From assembly GCA_963971285.1 (NCBI GenBank), contig OZ020244.1:15810001-15874000 (forward strand): DNA of 64,000 nt. Direction: 5' to 3'. The notes under the pieces are model-generated. The model did not search any database, was not told the origin of the DNA, and saw only the letters and a program-made list of their open reading frames with translations. Below, piece by piece: positions 1 through 13,500 of this stretch. Position 1 is the stretch's first letter, and the number at the start of each line of letters is the position of its first letter. Origin of the DNA: Astropecten irregularis (Eukaryota; Echinodermata; Asteroidea; Paxillosida; Astropectinidae). Both the position numbers and the translations under genes were made by a program.

Positions 1-324
1 TAGGTAGTTTATTACTGCGTCTTTTAGATAAACCAATCATTGAAGTCCCTTCATTTTGGCTGTCCGCATAATTTTTGTATTGTGACAAAGATACATGTAC
101 ATGTAAAAGTTTCCCACTATTTTGGCATATTGTATTCAAGCATGTACATATCAATTAAATACGCTTCTAAAGGTAGCTAATAGTGTCTAGTGAACTTATT
201 ATTATGTTGTTTCTATCTTGTAAAATCAGTTGTTTTCTTTCATTTACTGCTTTTCTGTTGAGTCACCAAAAGTGTAGCTGGAATGAGGTATTGTAATTGT
301 ATCAGAATGTATGTAATTCTGTTT

Positions 325-663
325 TCTTAAGAGAGACTCGAGTTGCAAAGGATAAAGGCGCCTTTCCATATGCGCGTTTTTTCATCCTCTGCGTATCCGT
401 CGCGTTAAAAAAAAATTGATCAATATAAAAAGAAATCGACACTTTCAATACGTGCGTGTGCGTTTGAAAAGGTCGCGTGCGTCTTTTTAATGGGCAATTT
501 TAACGCACACGCTACGTACACGCAACATATACGCAGCGGATGAAAAAACTCGCATATGGAAAGGCGCCTTAACCCATCGTAGGGAGTCTATCCTACGTAG
601 GGCTGCAATGCATCATAAGTCCTACGATTGATAGTAAGTTACGAAGAGTTTGGTGAAATTGAC
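325..663. repeat. palindromic repeat (GTCGATTTCA...CTCGAGTTAC family), interrupted
   Basis: The same family occurs at 15050-15190 and 31372-31505, with shared words ATGCATTGCAGCC, CTCGAGTTAC and TGGTGAAAT. This copy is truncated on the left and split by the MITE at 356-569. Confidence 0.55.
356..569. mobile_element. palindromic MITE, TAA target duplication
   Basis: Inverted ends AGGCGCCTTTCCATATGCG at both sides; flanking TAA at 353-355 and 570-572. It splits another palindromic repeat (about 325-663), whose halves rejoin as CTCGAGTTGCAAAGGATA plus ACCCATCG. A 3-bp TWA duplication suggests a PIF/Harbinger-type origin (inference). Confidence 0.75.
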
Positions 664-1038
664 CTCTGTTCTTCAATATTAGGACCCTTTGCAAGATTTT
701 GTAACATAATACATCGATACCCATCATAATACAACAAAACTGAATAAACAAAACTTCAAACACTTCATATCAAATATCGATTCATTTATTAATATTGGCA
801 ACATTTTATCCCAGAAATTCACCTGAAATTCTTTGCTAAGAAAAATATATTTATATATACATGGATATATACATGTACTTACTATTTACTCATCAAAAAA
901 TTGAATTCTGACATCAAATAGAGTTTTGATAAAAGGAAAAATAAAAGTAAGTACACAAAAAATAAAAATTAGTGACAATTGCTCTTTATGAAGTTGATTT
1001 TCCCACGGACTGATTTCATGAAGAACTAAGAATGATCT
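664..1038. other. no gene seen
   Basis: AT-rich flank of gene A; nothing recognised. Confidence 0.5.
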
Positions 1039-1110
1039 TTAGCGCCGGTACAGTATTCCGGAGGTCGCTGGTTCGAATCCCACTCCAGTCAATTTTTCAA
1101 GAGGCATACA
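1039..1110 (+). mobile_element. tRNA-derived SINE fragment
   Basis: GGTCGCTGGTTCGAATCCCACTCCAGTCAATTTTT matches the tRNA-like 3' half of copies at 28697 and 54082, with B-box GGTTCGAATCC; the 5' half is missing. Confidence 0.6.
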
Positions 1111-1990
1111 ATTGATATAGGTGTTCCTAGTCATTTTCGGCAAATGAGCGGACAATTTAAACGCTGCGTCCATTCCACTTTGCGTGAAACTGCAAGCCAC
1201 CTCAAAATAGTCATTCGATTTCACTTCATGTTCAAGCAAATGTTCACAAGCGTCAGGTGAATTAAAAAAGAATCGCCTTTTAATTTGAAATTCCATTCGA
1301 ACAGTATTCAAATTCGCAAAGGGTTTTTGGCAGCGTGCTAAATTGAATGCTGATTTTCCATGGCTAAACTGAACGACTGTTGAATTTAATTGAATGCAAT
1401 GTTATATAAATACGGATGCATCAAAGTGAAATTGAGTGACGGTTTCAACCGAGCGAGGAGGCAAAATCACGTCGACACGAATGCGTGAACATGGAATTGG
1501 CCGCTCTTTTACTGAAAATGACCAGGAAACTTATATTACAATTAAAGTTTGTAGCTAAGAAACCAAAACAAATAAACGCTTGGAATGTAAGTTTCCGAGC
1601 TGAATTCAGTAATCATTTTAAAATGTACACATTTTCCCCCAAAATGGACGATCTCATATACGTCATGGATGAAGCATGCTTCCCACAATGCACTGCTTCA
1701 TCTCGGTATAGATGAGATGCTTCCGGAGATTGGTTTTTAGTATCAAACAAGAACTAGAATCAGCAACTAGCGTACCGCTCATCAAATTCAACGTACAAAA
1801 TCTAACTACAATTGAACATTCATCACATAGAAAACTATAATTACTTAGTCAGTTACAGAAATATCTACCGCTAATTTAGAATCTGTAGGAAAATGTACGA
1901 AAATAGTTCTGAAAAACACCTAATACATTTTGACATGGAATCTTCCATCAAAACGGTTTATAACAGAACAACATGTTACCTTTCACAATT
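1111..1990. other. no gene seen
   Basis: Only short chance frames; nothing recognised. Confidence 0.5.
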
Positions 1991-2242
1991 TGTTTGCAAA
2001 GTATACACCGATCCGACGGCGCGACCATGGAGGTAGGAAACACCCGCCATTACTGCAGTGTCCCCGCCAGTATTTTGTCCGGCAACAAAAGAATTTACGT
2101 CCGTCGCACTCTATATTGCAGGGTGTACATCCCCTAATCATGGGACATACACCCTGCAATTGTTGTTGCCGGACAAAAGGCAAGAGGGGACACTGCAGTA
2201 ATGGCGGACAGTATATCATGTCGTCGGATCGGTCTGTTGTTT
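1991..2242. repeat. foldback repeat
   Basis: CGCCATTACTGCAGTGTCC and its inverse flank a smaller hairpin (AGGGTGTA...TACACCCT). A related half copy lies at 11945-12062 (TTACCGGACAAAATACGGGC..., GTCGCGCCGTCGGATCGGTG). Confidence 0.6.
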
Positions 2243-2464
2243 GGGTAGAATTCTACAAGTTTCTAAGCAAAGGGCGCCCTCAAGATTCCAAGACATGACA
2301 TGAAAGCTTGTTTCATTGCCCAACCTAATCTTACAACCAAAAAGCAAAATATCAAATGTGTTAACAGAGTTCAACTCTTAGCAGAATGAGTTGCATACTC
2401 AGCCTTTGTTTACTGCTTGTAGTTAAATGTATGAAATTTCAAAGTTCTGTCAAGAGCTAGCCAA

Positions 2465-2709
2465 GGCCCAATTTCATGGAATCCATTACCGTAAGCAAAA
2501 ATTCTTCGCTTAATACGATAGCAAACTTTTTTTGCTTACGGTTAGCGTATTCCACGGGAGTGTTGTCTTTCTCGCTACGCTAAGCAAGGACTTTTTGCAG
2601 AATGCACATGACAGTGCGTTAGCTGAAACAAATTAAGGTTTATTAAGCCAAGAAATTTTTCGCTTAGCAATTAAGTGCCAGCCGTAACGGATTCCATTAA
2701 ATTGGGTCC
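2465..2709. mobile_element. MITE family A (GGCCCAATTTCATGGAATCC ends)
   Basis: Ends GGCCCAATTTCATGGAATCC and GGATTCCATTAAATTGGGTCC. Other copies: 12331-12622, about 26640-26935, 53283-53578, 62554-62854. Confidence 0.7.
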
Positions 2710-3030
2710 TGCTTGGCACTTAAAAGGTTTTTGCTATCCAACGCCAGTTCACGATCAGCGCAAAATGTAGAACTCGGCATTTCTGCTTTTAAATGAAAGT
2801 ATAGAAAGTATAATAGCTCCATGGCTTAATCATATCTTAATAACTTCGGTAAAATTGATAAATTCATAAAAACAGATGAATCATAAAATTGAATAAGACG
2901 CCGTGAAAATACTTAAAATTCAAAAAAGTTTATCACTGTAATTAAAAACCAAAAATAATTACATTGGATTAAGGCATTTATGATAGCAAGCATGTGGCAA
3001 CTAATTACACTGTCAAATCCTATGGCAATT

Positions 3031-3395
3031 AAAGTCATTTTCGAGTTAAATCTGAATAGTATCTGGTACACAGACTTCTTTCATTGCATATAAACACCCC
3101 AGTTTGAATTTCCCAGACTAAAGACACTGTTGCTATATCACATGATTCGGGGCAAGCTTTTGCATAGTGATACCCATCTCTGGAATGGATTGGTTCCTTT
3201 GTGCCATTCTTATCCATCATGAACAGCGCATTGGTGCAAGATAACTGTTATGTTACCAAGCAAAAGCAAAAATCATGTGATATAGCATGCAGTGTCTTCT
3301 AGTCTGGAGAATTCAGGTTTTGATGTTTACGTTAGTGAAAGAATTCAGTGTACATACCAGATATTGTTCAGTTTTAACACTCGAAAGGCTTACTA
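3031..3395. repeat. dispersed 360-bp repeat, copy 1
   Basis: Strongly similar to 10632-10990 (ATGATTCGGGGCAAGCTTTTGCAT, CATCTCTGGAATGGA). Ends resemble each other inverted (TCTGGTACACAGACTTC / GTGTACATACCAGATATTG). No protein recognised. Confidence 0.65.
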
Positions 3396-3584
3396 TTTAA
3401 TCCATTCTTCTCTGGCAAGGATTTGTGAATTTGATCATTTGGTTTAGGTTCAAGCACACCTAGATATCACTTATTTGATTAAATTCTTCATAATGCCACA
3501 AACATTGGCCAACAAATGAATCTGAAATCTATTTCATTACTAACGCACCAGTGCTCTACCATCTGAGCTATCAAGCCCAATAGA

Positions 3585-3829
3585 GGGACAAAATTTCATA
3601 GAGCTGCTTAAGCACAACATTTGCTTAAGCATGAAAAGTCTTTCTCGATCAAACAAGATTACCAACCAGATTTTCATGTGATGTTTACTGCTTTTGACTT
3701 GTATTCGGCCATTGTTTGCTGAGCATATAACATTCACAAGGAGTTTTGGCTGGCATACTGATTTCATTTACCAAGGTTTTTGGTGCTTAAGCAGATTTTG
3801 GCGCTTAAGCAGCTCTATGAAATTGGCCA
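3585..3829. mobile_element. MITE family B (GGGGCCAATTTCATAGAGCTG ends)
   Basis: Degenerate left end, right end CAGCTCTATGAAATTGGCC. Shares the internal CTTTTGACTTGTATTCGGCCATTGTTTGCTGAGCAT stretch (written here only for reference to its position, 3685-3725) with the other copies. Abuts a tRNA-like remnant at 3540-3583. Confidence 0.65.
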
Positions 3830-4461
3830 GAGGTCTAAGGTCAAATTCCACATTATTAACGTCCAAAGTCATCATATTCAATTTAAAAAGTCAATTTCTA
3901 TTTTCCCTGAAAAATATTGCCATTTGATTTTTGTCGATCAAAAATTTAGCATTCTTAATATTGTGTAAAAAGTTGGTCATAAAAAAGAGACGCTAAAAGT
4001 TATTAAAACATTGGATTTCTCCAAACAATGTTAAAAATACCGCAACCCACAATGCTCTATCTGTTTTGCTTTTAACGTCAAGAGTGATACTCTCACATTA
4101 GCACACGGAGAGGAAGAATTTCTTTCTGGAACATCAAAATCACCTAACCATTCGTCAGCTTCTACTAAAAACATTTCCACTGAAGGAATGGATCAGGATC
4201 AAACATACACCGGAGGATCAAGTGTGAACATACACCGGGGTTAAGTATGAACACAAGGCGGGGTCAAATTTATGTTCTCACTTTAAATGTATGATGAGAA
4301 ATCTGTCGGCAGGTCTGAACACAACTGAATCACGTGAAAACAAATTGAGGTCCAGTGTGAACAGGAAATAGGGGTCAGGCGGGAACATACCAGAGTCAGG
4401 TGTGAACACGCTGAGGTTCAGCAGAGGGTCAGATTGCTGGCCCTACTGTCTATGTGGTTGT

Positions 4462-4538
4462 CTACCTGTCTCCTATCCATTCAGGATCAACCTGCTCTGT
4501 TGTGGCACTCACTCCTTGCTTCTCATCCTCTTTATCCA
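4462..4538 (-). CDS. MOV10: gene A exon 20 (stop codon)
   Basis: Residues 1015-1039. Acceptor CTGTTGCAG|TGG after a clear pyrimidine tract; ends [11 protein letters not shown] then TAG at 4464-4462. DPEW near the end is the family's C-terminal signature, which is how this small exon was found. No polyadenylation signal was identified nearby. Confidence 0.88.
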
Positions 4539-7500
4539 CTGCAACAGAAAAAGATATAAAATCTTCAATACAAGTAATAAACTGCTGCAAACTGCTCATC
4601 AGCCAAAATAATGACCTGTAATATATCAAATGCTTGGAGTTAGGAGGGCCTGACACGTTTTGATCCTAGCAGGAATCTTTTTCAAAGGCTAAATGACAAG
4701 GGGACAAGAACATGCAAGTGAAAGAAACACACATGAATGGATGAGAGGATCGGGACAAGGGGGGAGGGGAGGGCTTAGAGGGAGGGGGTAGGTAAGATTG
4801 GTCAGACAAAGAGGGGTCATGCTAGGAGTCCACTGGGCCGGCGCCAGTTGGTGCCAGTTCGCGCCAATGCAATTTGCTGTGGCGCCTAGTGTCACCAATA
4901 AGGTGCCTAGTGGCGTGCAGTGGCTCAAACTGCCTCCCAACTGGCTCATGGTGGCCCATAACGGCGCCAAAAATTGAATTTGGCGGCAAGAAAATTTCAA
5001 AATGTTTGAAATTTTCGTTGCGCCACTTGCATCGAGCAAACAGCGCGAAGTGTCCACCAAGTGGCACCAAATGGCGCAAACAATCCGCCTATTGGAATCC
5101 ACTTTAATGTAATGGCGCGCGCCAAATTGCGTCACTACGCGCCAATCACATAATCTTTGGCGCGAACTGGCACCAACTGGCGCCGGCCCAGTGGACTCCT
5201 AGCATCAGATAGGCAAGATCAAAGGTACCAGACTACAAAAGGGTGGGAAGAATGGGGTTGGGGGATAGGGATTAACAAAGGAGGTCATTAGAGGGTATTA
5301 GTAGAGGATTAGAGATCAAGATGGATATAAAATCTTATGATATGAAAATAACATTTGTTTATCCTCAATAACGTATAAAGTTGACTATTATTAAGGTACT
5401 ATATATCATACTTTGGTAGCATACTGAAACAGACATCTTCACAGATTTACCTATAACTTACAGGGTATGAAGATGTTGATGGTAGAAACATACCATTTAC
5501 ATTTTTCTGCCTTAAAGGCTGTATCCATCCAGAAAAAGAGCATGGAATTCAATATCGCGACAGAGGCCGATTTCATAAAACTTATGACGCATCGCAGAGT
5601 TAAGACGCATCCTTACTCTATGGAGTCACCGCACAGATGCGACGTGTCGCAGCTAGAACGCGTCGCCAATCGAGTTTCAACGCGTCACAGAGCTTTATGA
5701 AATTGGCCCCAGGCACCGCAATTAATCACGAATATTAATAATAATGATGAAGTTTTGCTGGTACTAACCTAAATCGTGGAGTTTGATGTCTTCTAGTTTC
5801 TGGATGATGTCTTCTAGGCCGTGCTCATCTTCTTCAAAGTGACATCCAGTGTAGGCATTATTCTCCAGGCAATACTGCAGAAACCTTCAATCAGGTATTA
5901 AAACACACAGGAGAAAAGGAAGCTTGTTCAGTGGATACATTTCATAATCTCTAGGTCGTCATCAGACGAGCCTTCCATCGTCGCTTCCATTCATTCCGGT
6001 TTTCGATAATTCCTGCCAGCTCGCTGGTGCTTTGCACTCCTGCCTCCTTCTTGAGAACGTCCAGATATGTTATTGTGGGACGTCCACGTGCCCGGTGCCC
6101 ATGCGCTGGTTCCCACAGCACCAGTTTTCTGGCCGGCAGCTCTTGGTGTCTTAGGTAGTGTCCAGCAAGTCTCATTCTCCTGGCAGCTATTTTGTCGCTC
6201 ACCCTGGATACTCCAGTATACAGAGCCTCCAGTATACAGAGCCTCGTTGGTTACATGTGAGCTCTTACTGATGTTAAGCACTACACGCATAATAGACCAC
6301 TTTTATACAGGGTGAGTCGAAAAAAGAACTTGACCGGGATTGGTGATGTTTTTCAAAACAAACAAATGACACTCAAAAGTTGAGTATAAAAGCATTCTCT
6401 CCTGCTTATTAGAAAAAAAAGAATGAAACAAATTGACCATTCCTAAGAGGAGTTATGTCTATTTATAGAAAGGTAATCATTTTGCAAGCTGTCCATGGAT
6501 TACTTGTCAAAACAAATGTATTACGCATTTCAGCTGCGTACGTAATGATGATGAGCCTCCTAAATTATTATTATTATTACAATCAAAGATGTTTCTTTGC
6601 ACTTTTAAAGGTGGTATAATACTTTGGTAGCATACAAAAACAGAAATCTCCACAGATTTACCTATAACTTACAGGGTATAAAAGATGGTGATGGTAGAAT
6701 AGATTTAAAAAAAAATATTCTCAAAAAGTGGGCACCGTATGGAACTGGAAATTGCACCGAATTCTTTGTTGGCAATGATGGCCTACATCATTCCAATTTG
6801 CAAATAAGCTGGTTACCGCAAGGTGAAGAAATTATCAGTCGTATTCATCACAGTCAAAATATGGCAGAGTACCAGCCACAAAATACATATCAGATAAAAA
6901 CCCTATGGGGAGGATCTACACCGGTTTCTCCAGATAAAAGCTTACTTGTTCCAATGTTCATCCCTGCTCAACATGTACGGGTTACCAACCAGAACCAGGA
7001 GGGCTTTGGCTCGAGTTATGGCCACGTTAAACCTCTGCAAAGACAAAGAAAGTCAGGGAACTTGTGGGTAATAAACAGTTGACAAACTGATGGGAGCATT
7101 TGTTCCCAGGGGCAAGCCAAATGTCCCTTGAAAATGGGCATTTCCGTGGACAGAAGTTTAAATGTCTGCTGGAATATTTGAATGGTCATAAAGGCAATGA
7201 CCAGGGGCACCAAGGTAATGACCAGCAACACCAAGGTAATGACCAGGGGCACCAAGGCAATGACCAGGGGCACCAAGGCAATGACCAGGAGCACCAAGGC
7301 AATGACCAGGAGCACCATGGCAATGACCAGGGGCACCGAGGCAACAACCAGCAACACCAAGGCAACAACCAGGGGCACCAAGGCAACGACCAGGGGCACC
7401 AAGGCAATGACCAGGGGCACCAAGGCAATGACCAGGGGCACCAAGGCAATGACCAGGAGCACCAAGGCAATGACCAGGGGCACCGAGGCAAAAACCAGCA

Positions 7501-10500
7501 ACACCAAGACATTAACCAGGGGCACCAAGGCAATGACCAGGGGCACCAAGGCAATAATCAGAGGCACCAAGAAAATGACCTGGGGCACAAAGGCAATAAC
7601 CAGGGGCACCGAGACAATTCAACGACCAGGGGCACCAAGGCAAGGACCAGGGACACAATGACAATGACCAGGGGCACCATATTTCTCTACTTACTTTTGG
7701 ATTCTTTAGAAACCCCAGCCTATAATCGATGTCCATCTGGATATTTTCTGGTTTGGTGCTGCGGACCGTCGACACGATGATGACCAATCTCTCCTGACCT
7801 TGAAACTCCTCCACTGACCCCACCTTGATGCTGCCATGGTTACGCTTTTTCAGAATGCTTTGAAGTTTTTGCACCTACGTTCAAAAACAGGGATGAGATT
7901 GACCAATGATACAAATTATTGGAAAGTGAACTAAGAAAATTTGACTGGAGCAGGATTCGAACCTGCGACACCCAGAATAGCCGTACGAGGACTCACCAAC
8001 TGAGCTATCTAGCCCTATGTTGGTGATGTCCCCAATAGTCAATTATCTTTGTTCGTTTGCAGTCAGAAACCATGAAACCATTCACATACTGCTATATCCC
8101 AAGGATCATTGAAGATACGTGCAGCATTAGCAATGCAACAACCTGAGAAACGGTACATTGGGGATCACTCAAAGAGGATGCGGCTTTTTAATCACTAGGC
8201 TCATATCTTGTTCGCACTGAATAAAGGTCTGATCCCTTTCATACCTGACGCCGATAGGGTGAGATGATCCCGATATCGGACTCTTTGATCTTCCTTCCAC
8301 CTCTCTTGGCTAGCAGGTCTTCCACGTACTCCACCACGATGGTCACCTCTGCTGTGTTGAAGAAGGACGGGCTCTGCCCCTCCCGTTCATCCTTGCCTTC
8401 CACCCCGTGGAACAGAATCGGAAAGTCCTAAAAAACAGCAAAGAAAGACAATTCAAGACTAAATCATTGTAATTATCAGGGAGTTTGTCTGGGAGGTGAT
8501 TTGGGATGTGTCCAGGGGTCAATTCCACAAAGCCCTATGGGTACATTCAGATGAGGTTGCGGTTAATTGATGCCATCAGCAGGGGTTGGAGTACCCGAAC
8601 ACAAACTCCAAAATCACCTTTTATGTGCATATGATATCAGTAACTCCAGGACTGGGGGCCACAGCAGAGCTAGAAGGGTTGGAAATGCACTGGGGCGATT
8701 CCACGGTCAGTCGCATTACACTTGTATTTGTCAATTCTATAACTTGGTGGTATAAGTTTTACAAGGATGAGTCTTTCTGTCAAGTTTATATACTGATTTC
8801 AACTTGACACCCAAAGCTTTAAGTAATGCTATTGGAAATGTTGCAGGCTTTGTACAGTGAACAGTCGGTCACATTACGCTTGGAATTGCCCATTATGTAG
8901 TTCCCAAGTAATTTAGCGTTTCGCGCTCAAGGTCTCGTGTTCAATCTACAGACTGCGGGTTTCAATCCAGCCGTGGGCTAATGGTGCTTGCATCCTTAGG
9001 CAAGACACTTTGTCAAATATTGCTCCTCTTCGCGCAGGTGTTAAAAATGGGTAACTGTGAGCGTAGAGATGGCCTTGTGGCCTTGTGGCCTTGTGGTTTG
9101 ATTAGCCTTTGTGTGCTTAAAGCAGCCGAGGCTGTACACTAAGGGAGTTGAGATGGTTTCAGGAATGTAAATTGTGGCCCCCATGACCAGGGATAATAAA
9201 AAATTTGTATCGTGCAGTTGAGTTTTATTAATACAGTAGCTGCGCAATAAAAATGTGAAATATTATTATAATCTAATGCCTTCTCGACATAGTAGTAGTA
9301 GTAGAGTGCCCTAGCAATGCATCCAACTCACCTTCTGGGGCAATCTGTCCCAACCACACAAAGAGGTCCTCACAACCTCATCGGAGTGGATCTCCAGCTC
9401 ATTTGCATAGAACATCTGATTGGGCAGTTTCAGGACGGCAGGGTGGGAGCGGTAGTTGCGCAGCAGCTTGGTCAGCACGCGGCTGTCATAGTGAGGCTCG
9501 TCTTCCTGTCGCTGGTAGGGGGCGCTCTCCGTCATGAGCCGTTCCAGGAGCGAGAGACCTTTTTTTGCGCAAGGATGGAAAGTGTAACATAATTTAAGAA
9601 ACCAAAGAAATTTGTGTACACTACTTCGTTATCAATGATTTGAAGAAATATGGTTTAATACCAAGGGTCTTTGCCAAACCTCGGCTCCGGCTCAGTCCCC
9701 GTTTTTTCTTCTGTTATCCATATGCTGAAAATAAAGGTTGGAGCTGGAGCTGCTTTCTTTTTCAAACCAGAGAATCTACTTCCAAACTGCAGCCAAAAGC
9801 CTATTTTGATACTCGTTATTTTAGAATGGATTCACGAAATGGAGCTGGAGCCGGAGCCGGAGCCAGAGCTAGAGCCAGGACCGGAGCCAGAACCAGAGCT
9901 GAAGCACAGGTTTGGAAAAAGCCACTAGCTAGTCCAAATTCCTAGTGCGATTCCAGCATTTTTTGGAATCGATTCCGATTCCAAGCTGGAATCGCGATTC
10001 CAGTCTAAATCTATTCCAATTTTCGCATGCAAAAATAACATCGAAATAAAGGCAAACCTCGGGAGGTGACGTGCGGAGTTCATTGTCACCGTTGATATCG
10101 GGACTTTAAAAAATATCGATATATCTGCACTCAAATGTTTGCTCACTGTTTGTGGTTTTGCAGACAAAACACAGACGGTGCCACATACGGTTAAGTTTAT
10201 AAATGCGTAAGTTCAGTATCAGCCAGGCTTGTCAGAATCGTTTCAGTTGGTTCAATCAAACGACCCAAGAATCGCTCGGCAGATTTTGGTATCGAAACTC
10301 AAAATTTAATCGATTCTCTAATCGCCCAAGGCTAGTAGCCAGCATCACTAGATATCAAATGTGGTTACAGCTTACCTAGTCCATGTTCCAGAGCCAGAGG
10401 TGACCTGAGCACAGGCCCCAGCTGTTTGGGGTCACCCGCCAGCACTACCTGACCACCCTGAAGGTTGTCGGGATTCAGGAGATTAGACAGGGATATAATG

Positions 10501-13500
10501 GCTTCTGGCTCCATGGCATGACCTGCCTCATCGATGAAGACGTGGGTGAAGTGATTCAGAGGAAAATCCTGAGCGGTGGCCAGCCTGTGTGCAGGGAAAA
10601 GAAATCTCATTAAGGTTGGCAGGGCACCAATAAGCCATTTTGAGAGTTAAATCCGAACGCTATCTAGTACCCAGACTTCTTTCAATGTATATAAACACCC
10701 CAGTTTGAATTTCCCAGACTAAAGACTAATTGCTGTGGCACATGATTCGGGGCAAGCTTTTGCATAACGATACCCATCTCTGGAATGGACTGGTTCCTTT
10801 GTGCCATTCTCATCCATTATGAACAGTCCATCGGTGAAGGACATCTGTTATGTATAAACTAAGAAAAGCTTGCCCCGAATCATGTGATATAGCAACAGTG
10901 TCTTTAGTCTAGAGAATTCAGGTTTTGATGTTAACATACAGTGAATGAATTCAGTGTACCAGATATTGTTTAATTTTTACTTGCGAAATGCATACTTGCA
11001 TTTACTCAAACAGCTTCCCACAGACCAAACAAGCCAATATAATAGAGGTTATTCACGTGACGTCATTGGCTGCCAAGCACAATGATTGCACACGCGAAAC
11101 AATACGCTTCAGGTGCACACGCAACATACAACCTACGGGTAAACCATGGGCGACATAGAAAGCTTGACGGCCAATCACGTGATTTTATGACGTCGGTAAA
11201 TAACCTCTACAGAGTGTACAAACTCTCAGCATATGCAGTTGGATAAGAGGAAAACGAGGAGAATGGGAGACTTTTGGAGAGTCGGTCTTGAGTCAACAGG
11301 GCACGCGCAAACCATGCTTGCGCAATTGTGAGCATGCGCGTGTTGTATTGCACGTGCGTGCGCGTGCGCCGTTTTCTATAGACCGACTCTCCAAAAGTCT
11401 CCCATTCACTACCATTTTCTGCAGCAAACAGCGAAAGCTGTTATGGTTTGCTACGACCTCAGTTTTCAAATTGAACAAGATGTGAATCAAATTCCTTAAT
11501 ACTTGAATACATGGCCATTGTATTGAGTGTATTGAGCTCGTCACCCAAAAAAGATGAAGATGTTACGTTTTTAAAATTCGACTGGAGTAAATTGACTAGG
11601 GGCACCATGACCCTTCAGGGAAAATGAAGCATCTGAATTCAGATGAGAGCGACAAACGGACAGAAATCGGCATTACATATGCTCAAAGTGCTTCGCACTT
11701 CGCCAAAAATCACACCCAAGGTCTTGGTCCCATTCTTGTATATTACAGAGCTTGTTATCCTACCTCCCAGCCGTACAGAGTGTAGTGACCAGGATTCTCT
11801 TCTCCAACAGGTCCTCTTTGGGAGGGTAGAAGGTATCACCAGATCCCAGCTTGTCATAATTACAAACATCTTTAGCCTTTGTGGGGAGAAAGGAAGGAAA
11901 AGGAAAAGTGCAAAATGCCTAGCCGAAATAATCAACGAGATATGTGGACTGCACGTACATGCTTTTGTTACCGGACAAAATACGGGCGGGGACACACCAG
12001 TAATGGCGGGTGTTTTCTACCTCACTGGTCGCGCCGTCGGATCGGTGTATTGGTGTGGGTGCGATGAAATATGGTCAAGCTGAACTAATAAGCACAACTG
12101 CTTAGGCTTACCCAACCAAACTAAATCTTTACTACTAACTTGCCAATTTCAACCTTTTTATAACAGTTTTGTTGTTAGATAATATAACAAAAACATTTTT
12201 TAATCATCAAATAACCACAGGGGGAAACCGACTGAATTTTAAGTCATTGAAAAGTGAACAAAGACAAATTGACTGGAGCGGAATTCGATCCGACGACCTC
12301 CTGAATACCGTACAGGCGCTCTACCAACTGGGCCCAATTTTATGGAATCCGTTACCGTTAGCAAAAATTCTTCGCTTACGGTAGCAGAATTTTTTTGGTA
12401 ACGGTTAGCGTATTTCACGGAAGAGTTTCCTTTTTAGTAACGGTAAGCAAGGAATTTGTGCAGAATGCATACGACAGCCCGTTAGCAGAAAATGATAACG
12501 GTTACCCTAGAAATTCTTCGCTAACCGACAGTCTTGCTTACGGATTCCATGAAATAGAATTCACGCGTAGCAGTGCCCGTAAGCGCAAAAATAGGCCGTA
12601 ACGGATTCCATGAAATTGGGCCCTGAGCTATCCAGCCATATGTTGGTGGTGTCCTTAATAGTCAATTATCTTTGTTCGTTTGGCAGTCAGAAGCCAGGAA
12701 ACCACTCACATACCGCCATATCCCAAGGATCATTTTATCGATATGCGCAGCAATGCTGCAACCTGACAAACAGTACAAGTTTTCCTATTAAAGGAGACTG
12801 TTTGCTAAGAGATCAAGCTCTACCTTTAATATCTCATCCACAGTCCTCCAATCGCGACTTAGGGCGTTCAGCCTCATGAGGGTTGTCTTGGCGACCGGTG
12901 TGCCTTCTGTCAGTAGCCGGGAGGCGATGAGATCAGCTGCACTGTTGGACGGGGCGCAGGCCAAAATCCGACTGGTTCTCATCAAACTGTAAACCTGCAA
13001 GCAATATTAAGCCATTCATGAGTTATATCTGAAATACCCTGGTAGTATCTGGTACACAGACTTCTTTCAGCTTTTTATTTATTTTATGTATTTATATCTT
13101 GTTTACCCAGGGTTTACCTGCTCAGTGAAACACACACTGTTTTCCAGAGGTTCCCAGCAATTACAATATGAATTATGAAGGATGGTGCTACACGTGACTG
13201 AGTAGCAGGCTTTCATGGGCGCCCTCTGGCAGCCAGCCACATCAACCCATATATGATCACAAAGCACAGCTAAACAACGAAAGTGTTTGGTTTTTGAGGA
13301 GGGAGGAAAACCGGAGAACCTGGAGAAAAACCCTCGTAGCATAGGAGAGAACCAAACGCTCACCTCTACTCACATATGACCCAAGCGGGGATCGAACCCG
13401 GGCCACATTGGTGAGAGGCGAGTGCCTAACGCACTTTGCCACCTATGCCCCCTAAAAGCTTCTTTGAATTTCCCACACTTAACACTTGAAAATTCCATTT

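Noticed and set aside
1930..2298. 122-codon frame on the plus strand
   Set aside because: Lies across a foldback repeat; the protein repeats its own motif from the inverted arms and resembles nothing known.
4200..4420. Repeating GTGAACATAC/GGGGTCA words downstream of gene A
   Set aside because: Too irregular to define a unit or a function; treated as degenerate simple repeat.
7016..7780. Overlapping open frames of 120-226 codons on both strands
   Set aside because: By-product of the stop-free 21-bp repeat; the only real coding parts here are gene A exons 17 and 18.
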